The notes beneath the pieces are model-generated. The model worked only from the letters and a program-made list of their open reading frames with translations. It did no database searches and was not told the origin of the DNA. Shown here in pieces: positions 1 through 10,574 of a stretch of DNA of 64,000 bases. This DNA is from Ascoidea asiatica. Its lineage: Eukaryota; Ascomycota; Saccharomycetes; Ascoideales; Ascoideaceae. Made by a program: the position numbers and the translations under genes. The stretch covers positions 124,001 to 188,000 of the forward strand of contig BCKQ01000006.1 in NCBI GenBank assembly GCA_001600695.1, given 5' to 3'. The stretch's first letter is position 1, and each line of letters opens with the position of its first letter.

Positions 1-1
1 T

Positions 2-427
2 GTTAATCAAAATGATGCTGGCTATTATGATAATACTGGTACTTTTCATCCAAATGATAATCATCAAAAACCTTCTCCATTAAATACTAATTCAACTACT
101 AGAGAACAAAATAATACTTCCACTTCTTCAGATAATCCTTTCGAAGGTGTCCCAGCTCCTCAAGCGGCTGCTGTTAATAACAGTCCTAACAATGCTGCTC
201 ATTATGATGATGACCAGTTTAGAAGAGATTTTACAAACTATTATGGTACAAATGATAATCAAAATAATGCAAATAATAATATTGAATTAAACACATTTCA
301 AAGACCTGAAGGTCCACCCCCTTCCAATGTAGTATCTTCAAATGAAAATGAAAATACAAGCTCAGATTCTAATACTTATCAAAGACCTCCAGGATCTCCT
401 CCTCCTCCTTCTCATCTTAGAAGCTAA
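2..427 (+). CDS. C-terminal end of an unidentified Asn/Pro-rich protein (5' end outside window)
   Basis: The frame is open from the left edge to a TAA at 425-427, giving 141 codons with no start in view. The protein is low-complexity and hydrophilic. It has Asn runs, a DNPFEGVPAPQAAAV stretch, a YDDDQFRRDFTNYYGTN stretch and two related proline clusters, TFQRPEGPPPS and TYQRPPGSPPPPS. I recognise no domain and do not assign a function. Such tails are common in yeast membrane and scaffold proteins. The unusual point is that the same frame stays open for another 183 codons after the TAA (see the next entry), so this stop may not be the ancestral end of the gene. It converges with the RING gene on the opposite strand. 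Confidence 0.7.
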   Translation, partial: VNQNDAGYYDNTGTFHPNDNHQKPSPLNTNSTTREQNNTSTSSDNPFEGVPAPQAAAVNNSPNNAAHYDDDQFRRDFTNYYGTNDNQNNANNNIELNTFQRPEGPPPSNVVSSNENENTSSDSNTYQRPPGSPPPPSHLRS

Positions 428-979
428 AGTCTTATTTCTTTACCTTCTTATAACCAATCTCAATTTCAATACAATATTCAAAATTCAATCTTTAGTATTC
501 CAACTGAAGTTTCATTCATAAATTTAATTTTAAATTCAATTGATGGTCTTATTACTGGCTCTATTACTATTTTTAATAGAATTTTTAACCAAAGCATTAA
601 TAGACAATCTGAAAATTTACCAGACTATACTGAAGATTTAAATCAAAATGATTTAGGTTATTATGATGATTTTGGTAGTTATCATGAAAATGATAATAAT
701 TTAATTAATCAAAAAAACGAGTTATTATCATTTCTTAAAAAATTTTTATTATCTCAATATCATTATATATATTTTTTATATTCTAATTTTGTATCAAATT
801 TCCTATCTTTAAATTTAAACACAATTATTACTATCGTTAATATTTCTTTATCATTAATTATGTTATTCTTGCTTTGTTTTCTACTTCTTAATATACTATT
901 CTTTTTTTTTTCAATGGATAATTTATTATTTTTTTTTTGTTTATTACTTGCAAGTGCAAGATTTTTGCTGTTAATATAA
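428..979 (+). other. In-frame open extension after the TAA, with hydrophobic C-terminus
   Basis: Directly after the TAA the same frame is open for 183 codons, to a TAA at 977-979. The translation starts SLISLPSYNQSQFQ and has a coding-like hydrophilic middle (ENLPDYTEDLNQNDLGYYDD, FGSYHENDNN). It ends in long hydrophobic segments (about 819-976) that could be one or two membrane helices. The extension has no methionine near its beginning, so it cannot easily be an independent gene. Possible readings are stop-codon readthrough, a recent nonsense mutation or sequencing error in a longer membrane protein, or an unrecognised splice around the stop. No convincing splice signals flank the stop. A chance open frame of this length is unlikely in sequence where TAA is so frequent. 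Confidence 0.5.
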
Positions 980-1088
980 ATTAATTATTATTACTAACTC
1001 TATTTTATTATGAATTTATTAAAAGCTTTTCTTTTATGTAAATTGGATAAGTTTTTTATGAAAAAAAAAAAAAAAATTCATTACGTTA

Positions 1089-3305
1089 TCATACATTATC
1101 TATGCTGTCGTTTTTAAAGTCTTCCTTTGAAATACTTTTTTCGTCATCATTATTTTGATTACCAGTTTTATTTTTCTTGATTTCATTGAAAATATTTTGA
1201 CTATTAACAAGAATTAACTTTTTTTTACCTTTTTTATTTTTCTTAAATTGTTTTTTCTTATCTTTTAATTCTTTTTTTAATTGACTTGACTTTAAAATTT
1301 CTTCAAATTCATCAATTTCACTATCATCTTCTTTATTAACTATTTCACTAGATTTATTCTGAATTAATTTTGTACCCCATATTGTTTTTCTTTCAACCGA
1401 ATTATTTGAATTGTTCCCATTATTATTATTATTATTATTTAAACTATTATCAGAACTAATTTCAGAATTTATTAGATTAATATTTGATCCATGATTACTA
1501 ATTAAAGCTGGAAAATGTGTTTCATCATTAATTTCAATGATTTCCCTATTTAAGTTATTAACATAATCGAAATATTCATCATTTTCTTTTAAATAAAATT
1601 CTTTTGCCTTTATTTCCAAATTTTTCAAAGCATTATTTTTATTTTTTTCTTCTTTTTTAAATTTTTCAGTATTTCTCTTCGATCTTAAAAATATTTCATT
1701 CTTAAAACTTTCATAAATGTTTTTGTTAATTTGAATATAACCTTCATTATTATTTGAATTATTATTTGTATTATCATTATTACTATTAGTATTATCATTT
1801 TTGTTATTTGAATGAGAATAATGAAATTTCCAATTAATATCAATAAAAGCCAATTCAGTTCCAATTGGAGAATGCCCTAAGAATTTCAAATTTTTGATAA
1901 CATTTGTTGAATTTAAATAAATACCATAATTTATATTCTCTACTTTTACTTTAATTGAATTTGGAAAATTTGAATAATTATGATAAATTGATTTTAAAAT
2001 TTTAATATCTAAATTTGATAATAAATAAACAATACTTGAACTAAAAGAGGTTTGATAATAAAATTTTGCTAATGATTCATCAATTTGATTAAATTTTTGT
2101 TGATTTGAAATATTATTAATATTTAAACTATTTAATGAATTTGGTAATAAATTTTCAGTAATTTGATTTTTATTTGAATAATTTTTTTCAATTAATTTAA
2201 TATGTGTATTTATTTGATTTAAAGCTTTATTAACATATATTAAAGAATCATTATTATTATCATTATCATTATAATTATATAATAGTTTATCATTATTATA
2301 TTGATCTAAAATACATTTTTTTTCATTATAATATTGATTTAAAATAAATTTATTATTTCCTTTCATAATTCTAACATAAGGATAAATATTATTATCTAAA
2401 TCAATTGAATTTGGTTGAGAACACCAAGGAATTTTATCTAAATTATTCAATACTTGAGGTGAATCAATTAAAGATAAAGGTAATGAATAATTTAAATCAT
2501 TTGGTTTAATTAATAATTTAAATATTATATCTTGATTTTTTTTAGGTATATCAAATCTTTCATCAAAAGATTTATCTAAATAAACAGGTAATATTGAATC
2601 TAAATTAATTGATTCATGACAAATTGGACAATCTTTTTTAATTTTATTTTTTGATAAATTTGGAGAATCTAAATATCTTAAAAGACAAGTTAAACAAAAT
2701 AAATGACCACAATTTATAATTCTTGGAGAAATTAAATCAATTTCTAAACAAATTGGACAAATATTACCTTTTTTAGTAATGACTCTTAAAATATTACTTT
2801 TATCAATTGGAATATTTGGATCTAAGATTTGATTTGAATAATCACCTTTATAACTTACAATAAATTTACAAATTAAATTTATATAAGATTCACCAGTTAA
2901 ATTATTATGAAAAGAATTTATATTTTTAGTTGAACGATTATTTGATTTATATGAATTATGTGAGTTATAAGAATTATGTGAGTTATGTGAATTATGGGGA
3001 TGATAGTAATAAAAATCATCATTATTATCATCTAAAAGATCAATTTTTTTATATTTTTGAACTTTTTTTTTCTCTTTGATATTTTTACTAATTTCTGTAG
3101 AAGTTTCATCAATATTTATAATTCTTTTTTGATTTTTTCTTTTATTGAGTAATAAGTTCTCTTTTTTATTTTTTTTAAAATTAGTTGAATTCATTTTTTC
3201 ATTCAATTTCAAAGATGATTTATATTTTGAAAAATTATTAGTAGAAGATAAAGATGAATTTGAAGATAGTGACTGATTTATAATTTGGTCCTTTTTTGAA
3301 CTCAT
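1089..3305 (-). CDS. MAG2: RING-finger ubiquitin ligase, Mag2/RNF10-like
   Basis: The protein has 738 residues. A C3HC4 RING sits at about 183-229, with ligands C183, C186, C199, H201, C204, C207, C226 and C229 (CPICL, NCGHLFCLTC, CPICH). It follows a basic, low-complexity N-terminus with a His/Asn/Ser repeat at 103-120. A RING placed near residue 200 of a 650-750 residue protein, followed by a long region ending in Lys-rich tails, fits the yeast Mag2 / metazoan RNF10 family. That family ubiquitinates small ribosomal subunit proteins during translation stress. Past the RING, a segment near residues 450-480 (GHSPIGTELAFIDINW) is the sort of conserved block seen in this family. The start follows a 2.2 kb gene-free stretch. 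The RING is certain; the orthology is inferred from architecture. Confidence 0.75.
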   Translation of the reverse strand: MSSKKDQIINQSLSSNSSLSSTNNFSKYKSSLKLNEKMNSTNFKKNKKENLLLNKRKNQKRIINIDETSTEISKNIKEKKKVQKYKKIDLLDDNNDDFYYYHPHNSHNSHNSYNSHNSYKSNNRSTKNINSFHNNLTGESYINLICKFIVSYKGDYSNQILDPNIPIDKSNILRVITKKGNICPICLEIDLISPRIINCGHLFCLTCLLRYLDSPNLSKNKIKKDCPICHESINLDSILPVYLDKSFDERFDIPKKNQDIIFKLLIKPNDLNYSLPLSLIDSPQVLNNLDKIPWCSQPNSIDLDNNIYPYVRIMKGNNKFILNQYYNEKKCILDQYNNDKLLYNYNDNDNNNDSLIYVNKALNQINTHIKLIEKNYSNKNQITENLLPNSLNSLNINNISNQQKFNQIDESLAKFYYQTSFSSSIVYLLSNLDIKILKSIYHNYSNFPNSIKVKVENINYGIYLNSTNVIKNLKFLGHSPIGTELAFIDINWKFHYSHSNNKNDNTNSNNDNTNNNSNNNEGYIQINKNIYESFKNEIFLRSKRNTEKFKKEEKNKNNALKNLEIKAKEFYLKENDEYFDYVNNLNREIIEINDETHFPALISNHGSNINLINSEISSDNSLNNNNNNNGNNSNNSVERKTIWGTKLIQNKSSEIVNKEDDSEIDEFEEILKSSQLKKELKDKKKQFKKNKKGKKKLILVNSQNIFNEIKKNKTGNQNNDDEKSISKEDFKNDSIDNV

Positions 3306-5512
3306 TACTACGGAAAATAGTTAAGGAAGAATTTTGAAAAACTGAAAAATCTGAAAAGCTTAAAACTTTAGAAAAAATTATTTTGAGATATTAGGATGCT
3401 AATATATTGAAATATTGATATATTGAAATATTGAGATATTGAGATATTCAATTAAGTGCTAGCAAATTATTATTATATAGACATTCATTTATATTTTTGA
3501 TTTGCAATGGTATCTTGATTTGTATATAGAAAGATGCTTTGATAGATGCTATTTATTGGACTTGGCACTTCAACAGGAAGTGCTTTGAATATGCCAATAT
3601 GATTTAAAATAAATAGAATCCAGAAACTTATATTAAATAACTGGTTAATTGACCCAAAAGAAACACAATAGACAATTCAATTGAATCGATATTCTATGTT
3701 CATAGTTAATGAGTGAAGTTCTTCCTCCAGCGGCCAAAATGAGATCAGCATCAGCAGCCCAGCCAATAAACAAAACTGGGCCGGTCCACGAAGCACGAGG
3801 ATCGTGACACAACTCCAGAAACGCAGTGACTTCACAGAAGGCGATTTCTGTGGCTCGGGCAGAGACAGATCTTGCTCGCTTATGTCAGCATTCCCTCGTT
3901 ACTGACTCAGCAGCCGAGTGCTGGAAAACAACTGTGAGAGAAGCACTGCAATAGCAAAAAAAATCAGAAAATGTTTGTGATTTAGTCAATGGAAAAACTT
4001 GAATTGGTCAGTGTTCTATAGAATATGTAATTGAAGTATCAAAATTTGAAGTTTAGTTCCGAGGTATTGTGATGCACAATCAATATAAAGTTTTGACTTA
4101 ATTTTTTTGCGCTATTGTTCACATTGAGAATTTCATTAAGGTACACATCAAAATACTTATTATAAAGTAAATTCAAGTTAGTTGAATTTCGTTAACTTAT
4201 TGTTTTATTTTTGCTCAATTTAAGTATTCAATGAAAAAGAGCTTAAAGTAAATACTGTTAAGGGAAAATTTATATCCTCATTTTATTGAAATATTTCTAT
4301 TCTCTTTTATTTCAATTGAATTTTTTTGGTATATTTTTAAAAACTATTTTTTTCTTAAGCATTTGATTTCTTTTCTAAAAAAGCTAAAAAAACTTTATAA
4401 ACATGAAGAAATATAATTCCAACTTCAAAGTGGAATAAAGGAAATTTCAAATCTCTAATAAACACAAAAGTTCAAAAATCATAATATTGAGAAAATCAAA
4501 GTTTTATCACTAAAAAATTCTTAATAGAAATTAAGGGAGTAAAATTTTTAAAGAAATCAAATTTGAAAAAAAATTAGCAATTCTACTTGATTTCCTATGT
4601 TAAACTTCAATCAAATGCAAGCTTAACTTCAAAAGATTTTTTAAATGAAGATACAAATTAACTAGAATAATTTATCATGAGAAGTTAAAGAAAGATCAAG
4701 GTTATTGTACTGAATTATACTGCCTCAGTGATTAATGAGGTAGTGAAAGAAAAATGGGTTGATATAAATGACTTTAAGGTTAGAAAAATATCAAAAAATG
4801 AAATCAAAAATCATCAATTGTACAAATCACCATATTTGTTGATGTATTTTAAAATATAATTTGATTGCTTTTCCTTTCTTACTTATTTAAGTTCTTAAGT
4901 GTAAGATTCTAGAATCATTATATTTATAGTATAATAATAGAAACTGAATTTTATGTATTCCACATATATTAAAAATTTAATTTATAAACAAAAAATCACT
5001 TGCTTTTACTATCTTTTATGATTAATCACAATTAATTTGATTAATTTATTTGATTAATCAAAAGATTCTATCTAAAAATTTATAACTAAAGATGTACACA
5101 AATGTATTCAAAGGCATTCGAATGCCAAGAAGCATTCTTGGTCAAAATAAAGTTATGCTTCAGCACTGGTTCATAACCAACTTTAAAAAATAAACAACAA
5201 TGGGAATATAATAACAACAATAGAAATATAACAAAGAATGCATTTTTAAAATAAAATATATATATTTATTTATTTTAATTTTTTTTGATTGCTTTATTTC
5301 ATTCGAATCTTTTTAATTGTAACTAAGTAAAATGTAACAGGCAAAAATATTAATATAAAAGGAGGGCCTTCCTCCTTTTTCTTTTAATTTCTTCAAATTC
5401 TTAATTATATTTTCTTCTTTCTTCAAAGATTCTCAATTTGATTTTTTCCATATTAAATAACTAAACAATTACACTAATTAATATCTTTTATCAATAAAAT
5501 AAAATTTCCAAG
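3306..5512. promoter_or_regulatory. Divergent intergenic region between MAG2-like and YPK-like genes, with GC-rich island
   Basis: This 2.2 kb stretch has no credible gene. Most of it is very AT-rich, with a short ATATTGA-type repeat at about 3395-3450. About 3715-3960 is strikingly GC-richer (CCAGCGGCC, GGGCCGGTCC) and may be the promoter core or a transcription-factor-bound island. A 14-bp perfect palindrome, GGCATTCGAATGCC, lies at 5113-5126, about 390 bp before the kinase ATG, and is followed by AAGCATTCTT. A short hairpin can be drawn at about 4720-4745. I see no tRNA. Confidence 0.5.
5113..5126. promoter_or_regulatory. 14-bp perfect palindrome GGCATTCGAATGCC
   Basis: This perfect dyad lies upstream of the first Ypk-like kinase. 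Neighbouring copies of the same core (GCATTC/GAATGC) lie at about 5131-5136 and 5237-5242. The core contains CATTC, which resembles the TEA/Tec1 site CATTCY, but a binding factor is only a guess. Confidence 0.35.
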
Positions 5513-7231
5513 ATGACTATTAATATTTCGACTGCAAATACTTATGCTTCTCATTTATCAATCAAAATTCAACAAGGTGAAGATATCAAATTACCATTTA
5601 ATATCAATCTCAATAAATACACTTTAAGAAACATTAAAAATAATTCTTTTAATTTTAATCCAATTGGTCTTTCTAAACTTATTCATCGTTATTCAAAATA
5701 TAAAGAAGGAAGTGAACCTTCTTTATATGTGAGTAAAAAACACTCTAATGAGATTTTACCAGCTTTAGTTACAAATCTAAAATTAACTGGAGAACAAACA
5801 ATTCCATTAATCAAGATTATAGCTCAATATAATAACGCGCGTGAAACACATATTCCTTCTGGCGGTTCAATCAAAAATCCAATGTTTCATTCAGAATCAG
5901 TATTTGAAATTGAAAAAAATGGAACATTGAATATTAAGTTATATTCAAATTTACCAGATTCTTTGGTTCCCGGTGATTTAGGTATAAATCCAAAAAAAAT
6001 ATATCTTGGTTCAGTGAAAGTTAAGTTAAATCTTTTTAATAATTATCATCCTACAGCAAAATCTATTAATATTTGTAAAGAAATAGTTTATTATGGAAAA
6101 GTTAATGGTAAATTAAAATTTTTATTAGAATTTCAACCTTCTATTCTCTCTCCAAATTACTTATCTCTTTCTTTATTAAATGCTATAACAAGACCTATTG
6201 AAAAAAATCTTCCTCTTGAATTAATTAACTCTAAATCCTCTTTAAGCAATACAAAAATAGGTTTAGATGACTTCAAAGTAGAAAAACTTATTGGAAGTGG
6301 GGGTTTTGGTAAAGTTTTCTTGGTAACCAACAAAAATAATAATAAAACCTATGCAATGAAATCAATTAATAAAACTTGTTTACTTGGAAGTGTACCATCC
6401 AATGAATTAATGACCGAACATAATATACTTTCAAAAGTTAAAAGTCCATTTATTGTCCCATTAAGATACTCTTTCCAAACAAAAAACGAATTATATTTGG
6501 TAATGGACTTCATTTGTGGAGGAGAACTATTTTTTCATTTGAGTAATTCATATGAATTTAGTTTATCAAGAGCAAAATTATATGCAGCTGAAGTCATTTG
6601 TGCTTTAGATGCACTTCATAAAAAAGATATAGTTTATAGAGATTTGAAACTTGAAAATCTACTTTTGGATGAAGAAGGTCATATAAAACTGTGTGATTTT
6701 GGTTTATCTAAAGAAAATGCTAAAGAAAATAAAAAACTCTATTCAAAATGTGGAACTCCGGTTTATATTTCACCTGAAATGATAAAAAGAGAAGGCTACG
6801 GAAAAGCAATCGATTGGTGGGCGCTTGGTGTTTTATTATATACAATGTTGTTTGGGCGTTTACCATTTACAGGCAATAACTACTATCATTTAAAAGATTT
6901 AATTAAATATGCTCCAGTGAAGTTTCCTAAAAATGCAAATAAATTAGCAAAAGATCTTATAGAAAAATTATTAGAAAAAAAACCAAAAAACAGATTAGGT
7001 TACAATGGTTCTGATGAAATAAAAAAACATCCATTTTTTCATAGAATGGACTGGGATAAAGTAGCTAATAAAGAATACCAACCTGATTTCATACCATCTA
7101 TTATTAATTTGAAAGATACTACTAATTTTGAAGACATGAGTTGGAAATCATCAGAACATTCAGACGATGTAGAAGAAGTAAGAGAGGAAAAACAAAAGCA
7201 TTTCAAAGATTGGTCCTTTATTAGTGAATAG
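5513..7231 (+). CDS. AGC-family protein kinase, Ypk/SGK type (copy 1)
   Basis: This is a 572-residue Ser/Thr kinase. The N-terminal ~230 residues match the Ypk-family domain that precedes the kinase (LSIKIQQGEDIKLPF, then a beta-rich region). The catalytic domain has the Gly loop GSGGFG at 261-266, Lys283 in YAMK, catalytic Asp377 in YRDLKLEN and DFG at 395-397. The PDK1 site position is Ser411 in YSKCGTP. A hydrophobic motif (FKDWSF, Ser568) closes the protein, so all regulatory phosphosites are present. Known members act downstream of TORC2 and PDK1-like kinases, controlling sphingolipids, plasma-membrane stress and endocytosis. The activation segment reads GTPVYISPE, more divergent than in Ypk1, so this may be a paralogue rather than the main YPK gene. 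It is convergent with the arrestin gene. Confidence 0.9.
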   Translation: MTINISTANTYASHLSIKIQQGEDIKLPFNINLNKYTLRNIKNNSFNFNPIGLSKLIHRYSKYKEGSEPSLYVSKKHSNEILPALVTNLKLTGEQTIPLIKIIAQYNNARETHIPSGGSIKNPMFHSESVFEIEKNGTLNIKLYSNLPDSLVPGDLGINPKKIYLGSVKVKLNLFNNYHPTAKSINICKEIVYYGKVNGKLKFLLEFQPSILSPNYLSLSLLNAITRPIEKNLPLELINSKSSLSNTKIGLDDFKVEKLIGSGGFGKVFLVTNKNNNKTYAMKSINKTCLLGSVPSNELMTEHNILSKVKSPFIVPLRYSFQTKNELYLVMDFICGGELFFHLSNSYEFSLSRAKLYAAEVICALDALHKKDIVYRDLKLENLLLDEEGHIKLCDFGLSKENAKENKKLYSKCGTPVYISPEMIKREGYGKAIDWWALGVLLYTMLFGRLPFTGNNYYHLKDLIKYAPVKFPKNANKLAKDLIEKLLEKKPKNRLGYNGSDEIKKHPFFHRMDWDKVANKEYQPDFIPSIINLKDTTNFEDMSWKSSEHSDDVEEVREEKQKHFKDWSFISE

Positions 7232-7566
7232 ATATAATATTAAAGTATAATTAGTTCAGCAGAGTTTTGTTTTGTAAATTTATTATTTTTTTTCTTTCTA
7301 TTATTTTGAATATTTTTGTTTGATTTTATTTCATTTTTTTCACTTTTTTTCATAAACTTTTATAATTAAATGATTTTTTATTCTTTTACCTATAATAAAT
7401 AACTCCCTTTAAGCACATTTTGTATTGTAATATTTGTTCGATATTTTCAAAGTAATATTGATAGGTGAGTAGAAGTTTTCCAATATTTCTTTAAATAACC
7501 ACCATTTGCAAAGGAAAAAAATTTTAAACTTAATGTAGAAAAAAAAAAATATTGATGAGTTAAAAT
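7232..7566. other. Convergent 3' intergenic region
   Basis: This 335 bp stretch lies between two convergent stop codons and is T-rich then A-rich, as expected for two facing 3' UTRs and polyadenylation regions. I see no gene or RNA in it. Confidence 0.6.
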
Positions 7567-8973
7567 TTATTGATTTTGAAAAGAATAGTTTGGTGGATCT
7601 TGATATTTTGGTAATATATCAAATTCATCTGTTTTATAATACCCAGTACTTTGAACACTTCTAATATAGCTTGTGTATTCTCGAAATTGATTATTTGATT
7701 TGTTGATATTTAATAATGAAGTATTTGGATAGGATATTCTATTATTCAATAATTTGACATCTTTATTAAGATTATTTAGATTTAAATTCAAATTGACTAA
7801 TCTGATATCATGAATAAGCTCAATAGTTTTTGAAACTGAGTTATTGAAATTAGAAAATTTACAAATTACAAATAAATCATAAGAATTTTTAATATTAATT
7901 GAATTAAAAGAGGAAAATAAATTGTTTGGAATTATAACTTGATTTATTAAAGAGTTTGGAAATTTAAAAGAATTTTTGTTGTCTAAATCTGATTCTTGAT
8001 TTCTGATTGATAGGGAGTTTGAGTCTAAAATTGAAATAGGAATTCCAATTGCCAAATTAGTTAAGTTCAACAAATCTATGTTAAAAGTGATATCCTTATC
8101 ATGTAATATACTTTTCAATTGGGAAAGAGAAATATTATTACGTAAGCTAATTTGAATTGATTGAAGATAAATCTTATGATCTGGAAATTTACTAAGTAGT
8201 TTAGGTATATTATTATTGTTGATACTGTTATTATTATTACTATTATTATTAAAATTAATAAAATTGAGATGTAAGCTCAAAAATGGAGATAAATTAGAAT
8301 TGGTTAAGATATATGCTGGAGAATTGAATCTGATCTCAAATTGAAAATCATTTAAAAAAGTTCTCCTTATATAAAAATTTGATTTATAATCCGTAGTTAA
8401 ATTAGATCTCATTGTATTATATGGGTAATTCAAAGAAGGACCTGATCTAAGTGAAGTCAATAATAAGGGATAATTTGGATTAAAGTTGAACGATTTTGAG
8501 AATCTAATTGGATTAGATAATGTAGTATTAATAATATAAAAGTTTACTGAATAATCAATTTCAATCAATAGATTTGAATCCAAAGAGTCTCTCTTTAAAG
8601 ATGGAGGTAAAAATTTTTCAGTTGAATCTGAAGTTTCAGTGAGATTGTTTGATAAAAAGGGTAATGAGAAAGAAAAAGCATAATTATAAGTTCCAGCAGG
8701 GAGTATAACCTTACTTGAGGCTAATGAAATTGGGTTTAATAAATAAAGAAACCTTTCAGAGTTTATATTATATTTCGAAGTACCTTCCAAGGAAATAAAA
8801 ATTGATGAAATGTTTGCTAATGGCTTTCTAAGATATAATTGAACAGAACCATTAACGTACTCGAAATTTGTGAAAAATGATTCATTTGGACCTCTATTTG
8901 GATTCTTATTGATATTGATCAAAGCAGAATACTCTAAACTTGAAGTTGAAATAGTATTAATAAAGCTCATCAT
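7567..8973 (-). CDS. Arrestin-related trafficking adaptor with C-terminal PY motif
   Basis: The protein has 468 residues. The first ~200 form an arrestin-N-like beta sandwich: residues 40-110 hold VNGSVQLYLRKPL, ISSIFISLEG and LPAGTYNYAFSFSLP, the pattern of fungal arrestins. A C-arrestin-like half follows, with several Asn/Ser loops. The last residues contain a PPNY motif (460-463), the PPxY ligand for WW domains of the Rsp5/NEDD4 ubiquitin ligase. Known adaptors of this type recruit Rsp5 to plasma-membrane transporters to trigger endocytosis. Length and the single late PY motif resemble the Art10 type, but the subfamily is not certain. The neighbouring Ypk-like kinase is suggestive, because TORC2-Ypk signalling also governs endocytosis, but this is context only. 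Confidence 0.75.
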   Translation of the reverse strand: MMSFINTISTSSLEYSALININKNPNRGPNESFFTNFEYVNGSVQLYLRKPLANISSIFISLEGTSKYNINSERFLYLLNPISLASSKVILPAGTYNYAFSFSLPFLSNNLTETSDSTEKFLPPSLKRDSLDSNLLIEIDYSVNFYIINTTLSNPIRFSKSFNFNPNYPLLLTSLRSGPSLNYPYNTMRSNLTTDYKSNFYIRRTFLNDFQFEIRFNSPAYILTNSNLSPFLSLHLNFINFNNNSNNNNSINNNNIPKLLSKFPDHKIYLQSIQISLRNNISLSQLKSILHDKDITFNIDLLNLTNLAIGIPISILDSNSLSIRNQESDLDNKNSFKFPNSLINQVIIPNNLFSSFNSINIKNSYDLFVICKFSNFNNSVSKTIELIHDIRLVNLNLNLNNLNKDVKLLNNRISYPNTSLLNINKSNNQFREYTSYIRSVQSTGYYKTDEFDILPKYQDPPNYSFQNQ

Positions 8974-10019
8974 TTGAAGTAAAAAGTTAGTTATATAATT
9001 GTTTGAAGAGAAGAATCTGCCAATTTTACTTTGAAATCTTTATTGTTTTTTTTTAAAAAAAAGAGCAACCCCATAATACAATTACTTTTGAAAGTATTTA
9101 TACATTTTTAAAATTTCTTTTTTGTTCTATAAGTGATTTTTTCTATTGTTTTTCGGTAAAAAATCTTTAAAAGACTTCACTATTGTTACTGATTGTTTTA
9201 GAACCTAACACAAAAACCATGATTATGAATTGTGAAGAATTCCTTAAAGATAAAGAGTAACAACATTGATGGACCTAGGTTGTATATTGTTTTCAATATT
9301 TCTTCAATCCTAAATCAAGAACATGTGAAAGTTTGTTGAAAGAAAAATATGTAAGAATCTTTTGATTGCATGAGTTTATAATTGTTGGCTAAATTTTATT
9401 TAATATTTTCATCGGTCTTAAAAAAATAAGTTTCAAATCAAACCTAAATCAAAAACCTAAAACAATGCAGCCACTTTAAAACTCGAGAATAATTGCGAGA
9501 ATAAACCCATTTTAATTATAGAAAGAACAAGTAATTGAATAAAGAAAACTTTATTTAAGAAAAAGTGAAAAAAATTATGTACGATTTGAAATAATATATT
9601 GCATTGGTATAAATTTATAAATAATTGATGACAAGTTTTTGATATTAAGTGACTCATTAGCCAAGTTTCTAAATAATAATAGACAATTTCTGACCAGTTA
9701 TTTCAAAACTAAAGAATAAGAGTTTTGTGATTTGGAATCTGAAAACAGTTTTCAAAGCTTCTATAATCAAATACAAAAGGATTATTTCAATAAATATATT
9801 TCTAATTGACCCCATTGAATCAATTAAATCTCTGGCTTTCAAAATCAAAATTTGTATCAACCTCAATATTTTCACGATAAAAGTTTTAATAACAATCCAT
9901 TCACATATTAATAGTTTGAGATTGAATAATTGATATATTTTTGAGCTCCAATATTTTTCTTGAACTATGGCTCTCATTGAGATGAGAATTATAATTTGTG
10001 TTCATTAGAGACTAAAAAA
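8974..10019. other. Gene-poor region upstream of the arrestin gene
   Basis: This AT-rich stretch of about 1 kb holds only short open frames without recognisable homology or coding character, on both strands around 9457-9977. It contains the presumed promoter of the arrestin gene at its left end. The right end runs into a decayed gene copy. I support no intact gene here. Confidence 0.5.
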
Positions 10020-10240
10020 GGGGTAAATTATATCAAAATACTTCAATTGAAGACCAAGAAATTAATTCTATTTTCATTTGTTTTAAATTTAACAACTTCT
10101 ATCAATTTCAATCTAATAACAGTTAATAAGTCTTATTCATCAGACTTGGCTTTAATTATTGAACTCAATTTTGATGTTTCAAATCCAGTTTTATTCAATT
10201 TGAAGATTATATTTTGGCCTTTAGCAATAGCTTGAGAACA
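10020..10240 (-). pseudogene. Decayed copy of the 3' end of the CNH-type Rho GEF gene (13848-18515)
   Basis: Read on the minus strand, about 10130-10230 encodes QAIAKGQNIIFKLNKTGFE followed by TSKLSSIIKAKSDE and then a stop. The intact gene has QATAKGQNIILESNISGIE followed by IIKLSPIIKAKTDESD, at residues about 1470-1500. At the DNA level long runs match, for example TTTGGCTTTAATTATTG and TTTAGCA(A/G)TAGC(T/C)TGAGAACAT. The match can be followed weakly to the parental stop region (GGTAAATTATATCA here against GGTAAATGATATAA there). The copy is truncated at its 5' side, carries an in-frame stop and shares the parent's orientation. It is best read as a relic of a local duplication, about 3.7 kb from the parent. 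Confidence 0.75.
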
Positions 10241-10434
10241 TTAAATCCATTCTGTTGGATTAGAACTTCTTTTGCACTAAATAATTAACGTTAAATAAAT
10301 GAACAAACAAACAGATTTATTTGTTTATTTATTTAATTATTGATTAGATTACACAGAAATGAAGTTCTAAGATTAAGGTCAAGTAAAAATTGTATTAAAT
10401 TGAAAATAATATACAAAAAAGTAAAGAAAAATAA

Positions 10435-10497
10435 TAAAAAAAGATAAAAAAGATAAAAAAGATAAAAAAGATAAAAAAGATAAAAAAGATAAAAAAG
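10435..10497. repeat. Tandem 9-bp repeat, unit GATAAAAAA
   Basis: About seven perfect or near-perfect copies of GATAAAAAA lie just downstream of the degenerate kinase gene, between its stop and the decayed Rho GEF copy. Such purine-strand repeats are common in AT-rich yeast 3' regions and slip easily. No function is evident. Confidence 0.85.
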
Positions 10498-10574
10498 AAT
10501 TAAAAACATATCACATATCACATATTACATTATACATTACCAATTTCAGAAATAATTTTGCTTTTCATACGCTA

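Noticed and set aside
992-998. TACTAAC intron branch-point motif near the left-edge gene
   Set aside because: It lies after the TAA that closes the extension, and no matching 5' splice site or downstream exon could be found.
9457-9977. Small hydrophobic minus-strand and plus-strand open frames
   Set aside because: They overlap each other on opposite strands, have no domain, and lie beside a decayed gene copy. They are probably chance frames.
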